From positions 8,324,609 to 8,388,608 of the forward strand of contig NC_091149.1 in NCBI RefSeq assembly GCF_041381155.1: a stretch of 64,000 nucleotides of DNA, read 5' to 3'. Made by a program: the position numbers and the translations under genes. The notes beneath the pieces were generated by a model. That model did no database searches and was not told the origin of the DNA. It was given only the letters and a program-made list of their open reading frames with translations. The DNA comes from Argopecten irradians. Taxonomy: Eukaryota; Mollusca; Bivalvia; Pectinida; Pectinidae. Position 1 is the first letter of the stretch, and every line of letters starts with the position of its first letter. Shown one piece after another: positions 62,026-64,000 of the stretch.

Positions 62026-62376
62026 AGATGCTCCATCGCTGACAAATGACATTTTTTCGCTATCAAAAACAGGAGCAGAGGAATTAGCATTTTTCTTTAG
62101 TTACAAAAGTTACTTACTTTACTCCGTTACCACTATTAAAAAGTTTGAGCTTCTTATTTTACTTCAAGACAAAATTATTGAAAATAATTAATTGCATCCC
62201 GAAAAAATTCCATGGCACTATGTTCAATATGAAATGATGTATTGATTGGGCATGCACCAAAAGCAAAATAAATCATTTTTTGTGTTGTTAGGCATACCGG
62301 TATATATACACGATTAAACAGCAATTGTTGTTAAATTGATGAATATCATTAATGCTCTGTCGGCGGTGGAGCATCT
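62026..62376 (+). mobile_element. TTAA MITE family, copy 4, best preserved
   Basis: AGATGCTCCATCGCTGACAA ... CTGTCGGCGGTGGAGCATCT, with intact TTAA on both sides (62022-62025 and 62377-62380). 351 bp. Short inverted ends of about 22 bp. Confidence 0.85.
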
Positions 62377-62380
62377 TTAA

Positions 62381-63060
62381 TGAGATTCAGTGTGTTTACT
62401 GTCAGTATAATGTAACTAGTAGGGATACATGCTTCTTAAGATACATATCTCTCTCTATTTGTCATCGCCCTTTATTTTGAATACATGTAGGTATATAGTG
62501 TATGAAGTCATCATTTCATTTATCAATGATAATCAGTTACAAAATACCTACGATATCTGTAATTATAAACAATATGTTAATCCAGTTTTTCAAGTGACTA
62601 TAGATACATGTATGTCAATTTTGGGAAAGAAGAAAGAAATTATTTACTGAAGGCTCTGTACATGTACTGAATTAATTAAGCGCTGTCCATGTCTGCACAT
62701 GTTTTAAGGTTTTATTTATGTCACTTTCAGGGTTGCGTAACTTACGTTCTCTCCATATCCTTTTTATAAGCACAGAGATACAAAAGGACTCCAAAGACAG
62801 TGTTATAAACATGAGGTATAATAATATAATTTATAAATATTATTTCCTTTTTTTTTTAATTTTTTTTTTTTTTTGCTTAATTTACAAACTGGAGAGCAGC
62901 ATTCACAGAAAACAATCTTTTTAAGATATTTGAACATTGATGAAGTCATAATAATTAGTAAACTTAATTTCATGCCTGATGCCAAATTAACAAATTTATA
63001 ATAATTTAAAATTATTTTTATATAGTATACTTATAAGATAAAAATATGATAGAATTTTAG
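62381..63060. other. AT-rich spacer
   Basis: Low-complexity sequence, including a poly-T run near 62845-62875. On the - strand an ATG near 62813 opens a short frame ending at a donor-like GTAAG near 62741; a first exon of the C7orf57-like gene could lie here, but I cannot support one. Confidence 0.3.
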
Positions 63061-63690
63061 GGAGTGGGGTTTAGGTCTTCAAGTTCTGTTTTTAGGATAT
63101 GTGATTTGAAGACATCAAGTGTACAGTAGCCACCGGTAGGATGTTCCATTGTTTAATTGTGTGTGGAAAAAATGAATGTTTGAATATGTCCTTGGTGGCA
63201 ACTATATAAGTCTATATGTGAATGGGTGTGATTGTCTGGTCCTGTAGTCTGTCAGATGAAGAATTTGAATATAGTTTATTGCCACATGATGGTGTATGAT
63301 TTTATAAAATAAAATTAAACGTGTTCTTGTTCTGCAGGTTTGTAGTAAGGTCCAGCTGAGGTTTTCCATGGTCGTGGAGTTTGTATGTATAATTGGTCTT
63401 TGTGGTAATGTGCGTTTGTTTGAGATGCTGAGGACGTTACACTTGTCCGGGTGGAAGGACATTAACCAATTAATCTTCCTCCCACCTACCTGCTGCGTCT
63501 AGATGTTCTTGTAATTTAAGTGCATCTTGTGTGTTATGCAGGGTTTTGTATAATATGCTGTCATCGGCAAAGAGTCTGAGGGTGCTGTGTTTGATGTATT
63601 CTGGGAAGTCGTTTATGTATATAAGGAAGAGTATTGGGCCCAAAGAGGTTCCTTGAGGTACTCCTGACGTAACTAAACTACAACAGGGTT
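63060..63690 (-). mobile_element. LINE fragment with CR1/L2-like reverse transcriptase
   Basis: On the - strand, SGVPQGTSLGPILFLIYIND (about 63610-63670) and LFADDSILYKTL (about 63560-63600) are RT motifs B and C, followed by LQEHLDAAG. MSFHPDKCNVLSISNKR follows at about 63410-63462, and the C-terminal block ARTRLILFYKIIHHHVAIN-like at about 63270-63340, after an internal deletion. One frame change lies near 63470. It differs from the RNase H LINE at the window start. Confidence 0.8.
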
Positions 63691-64000
63691 TGCGTTTACA
63701 CCGTCCCTACAGTAGACTTAATTTACTGTATCATACAGTAGATTGTGCTGTCAGTATCCTTTTTAAACACAGAAATTAAAAGGGCTCCCTTCCTTTTTCT
63801 GAATGTCCATGATGCAGAGGGACGCCATTTTTTTTATTAGAATGGCCCCATTTACAATGCATTGCAAAGGGTTATGGTATTGTATAACAATGTCATCTGC
63901 GCTGTACCTGGTAGATAGATGTGTCTACAGATGGATCAACAGATCGGACTCGCGACAGGCATGACAAGTCGATTTGTACAGTTGTACAGATGATTAGACT
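63691..64000. other. Window end, nothing recognised
   Basis: Short inverted CTACAGTAGACT / AGATTGT-like strings near 63708-63748 are the only structure seen. No gene identified. Confidence 0.3.

Overview
This is eukaryotic, AT-rich, intron-bearing DNA. It looks like a bivalve mollusc (a scallop or relative is my guess, not proven). The reasons are a local family of secreted C1q-domain genes, TTAA-type MITEs, pearl/Helitron-like elements with minisatellite cores, and SINE and LINE families ending in (CAAA)n. No bacterial gene organisation is present.

Host genes, left to right: (1) an NNMT/PNMT/TEMT-type methyltransferase, + strand, three coding exons between 11583 and 18280, 251 residues, whose second intron holds about 5 kb of repeat arrays. 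(2) Three secreted C1q-domain loci on the + strand, each with a signal-peptide/coiled-coil exon and a C1q exon: A (20645-23398) and C (41908-43828) are intact, B (25784-29640) carries frameshifts in both exons. (3) A five-exon gene for an unrecognised secreted cysteine-rich protein of 227 residues (45912-53451, +). (4) A class A GPCR fragment on the opposite strand inside the first intron of that gene (47207-48054). (5) The 3' part of a C7orf57-like gene, - strand, four exons (58571-61683).

Between them lies a dense layer of mobile DNA. Positions 1-7817 hold a degraded I/Nimb-like LINE (ORF1 end, APE endonuclease, RT, RNase H, zinc knuckle, (CAAA)n tail), interrupted by a 3.0-kb TTAA insertion. 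Related LINE tails lie at 10216, 24417 and 44289. A roughly 520-bp SINE-like family occurs about 20 times, and a tRNA-derived SINE occurs once. Both SINE types end in a tail close to that of the LINE. A broken Gypsy-type pol fossil lies at about 30.7-34.7 kb. A nearly identical 1.43-kb tandem duplication lies at 36.8-39.6 kb. The 53.6-57.1 kb stretch is AT-rich and apparently empty, followed by a minisatellite at 57.1-57.9 kb.

The genes do not form a pathway. The C1q loci are probably innate-immune lectin-like effectors that arose by local duplication. The secreted cysteine-rich gene with its nested antisense receptor fragment is the most novel item. All gene models rest on reading frame, splice phase and remembered family motifs; no search was run.
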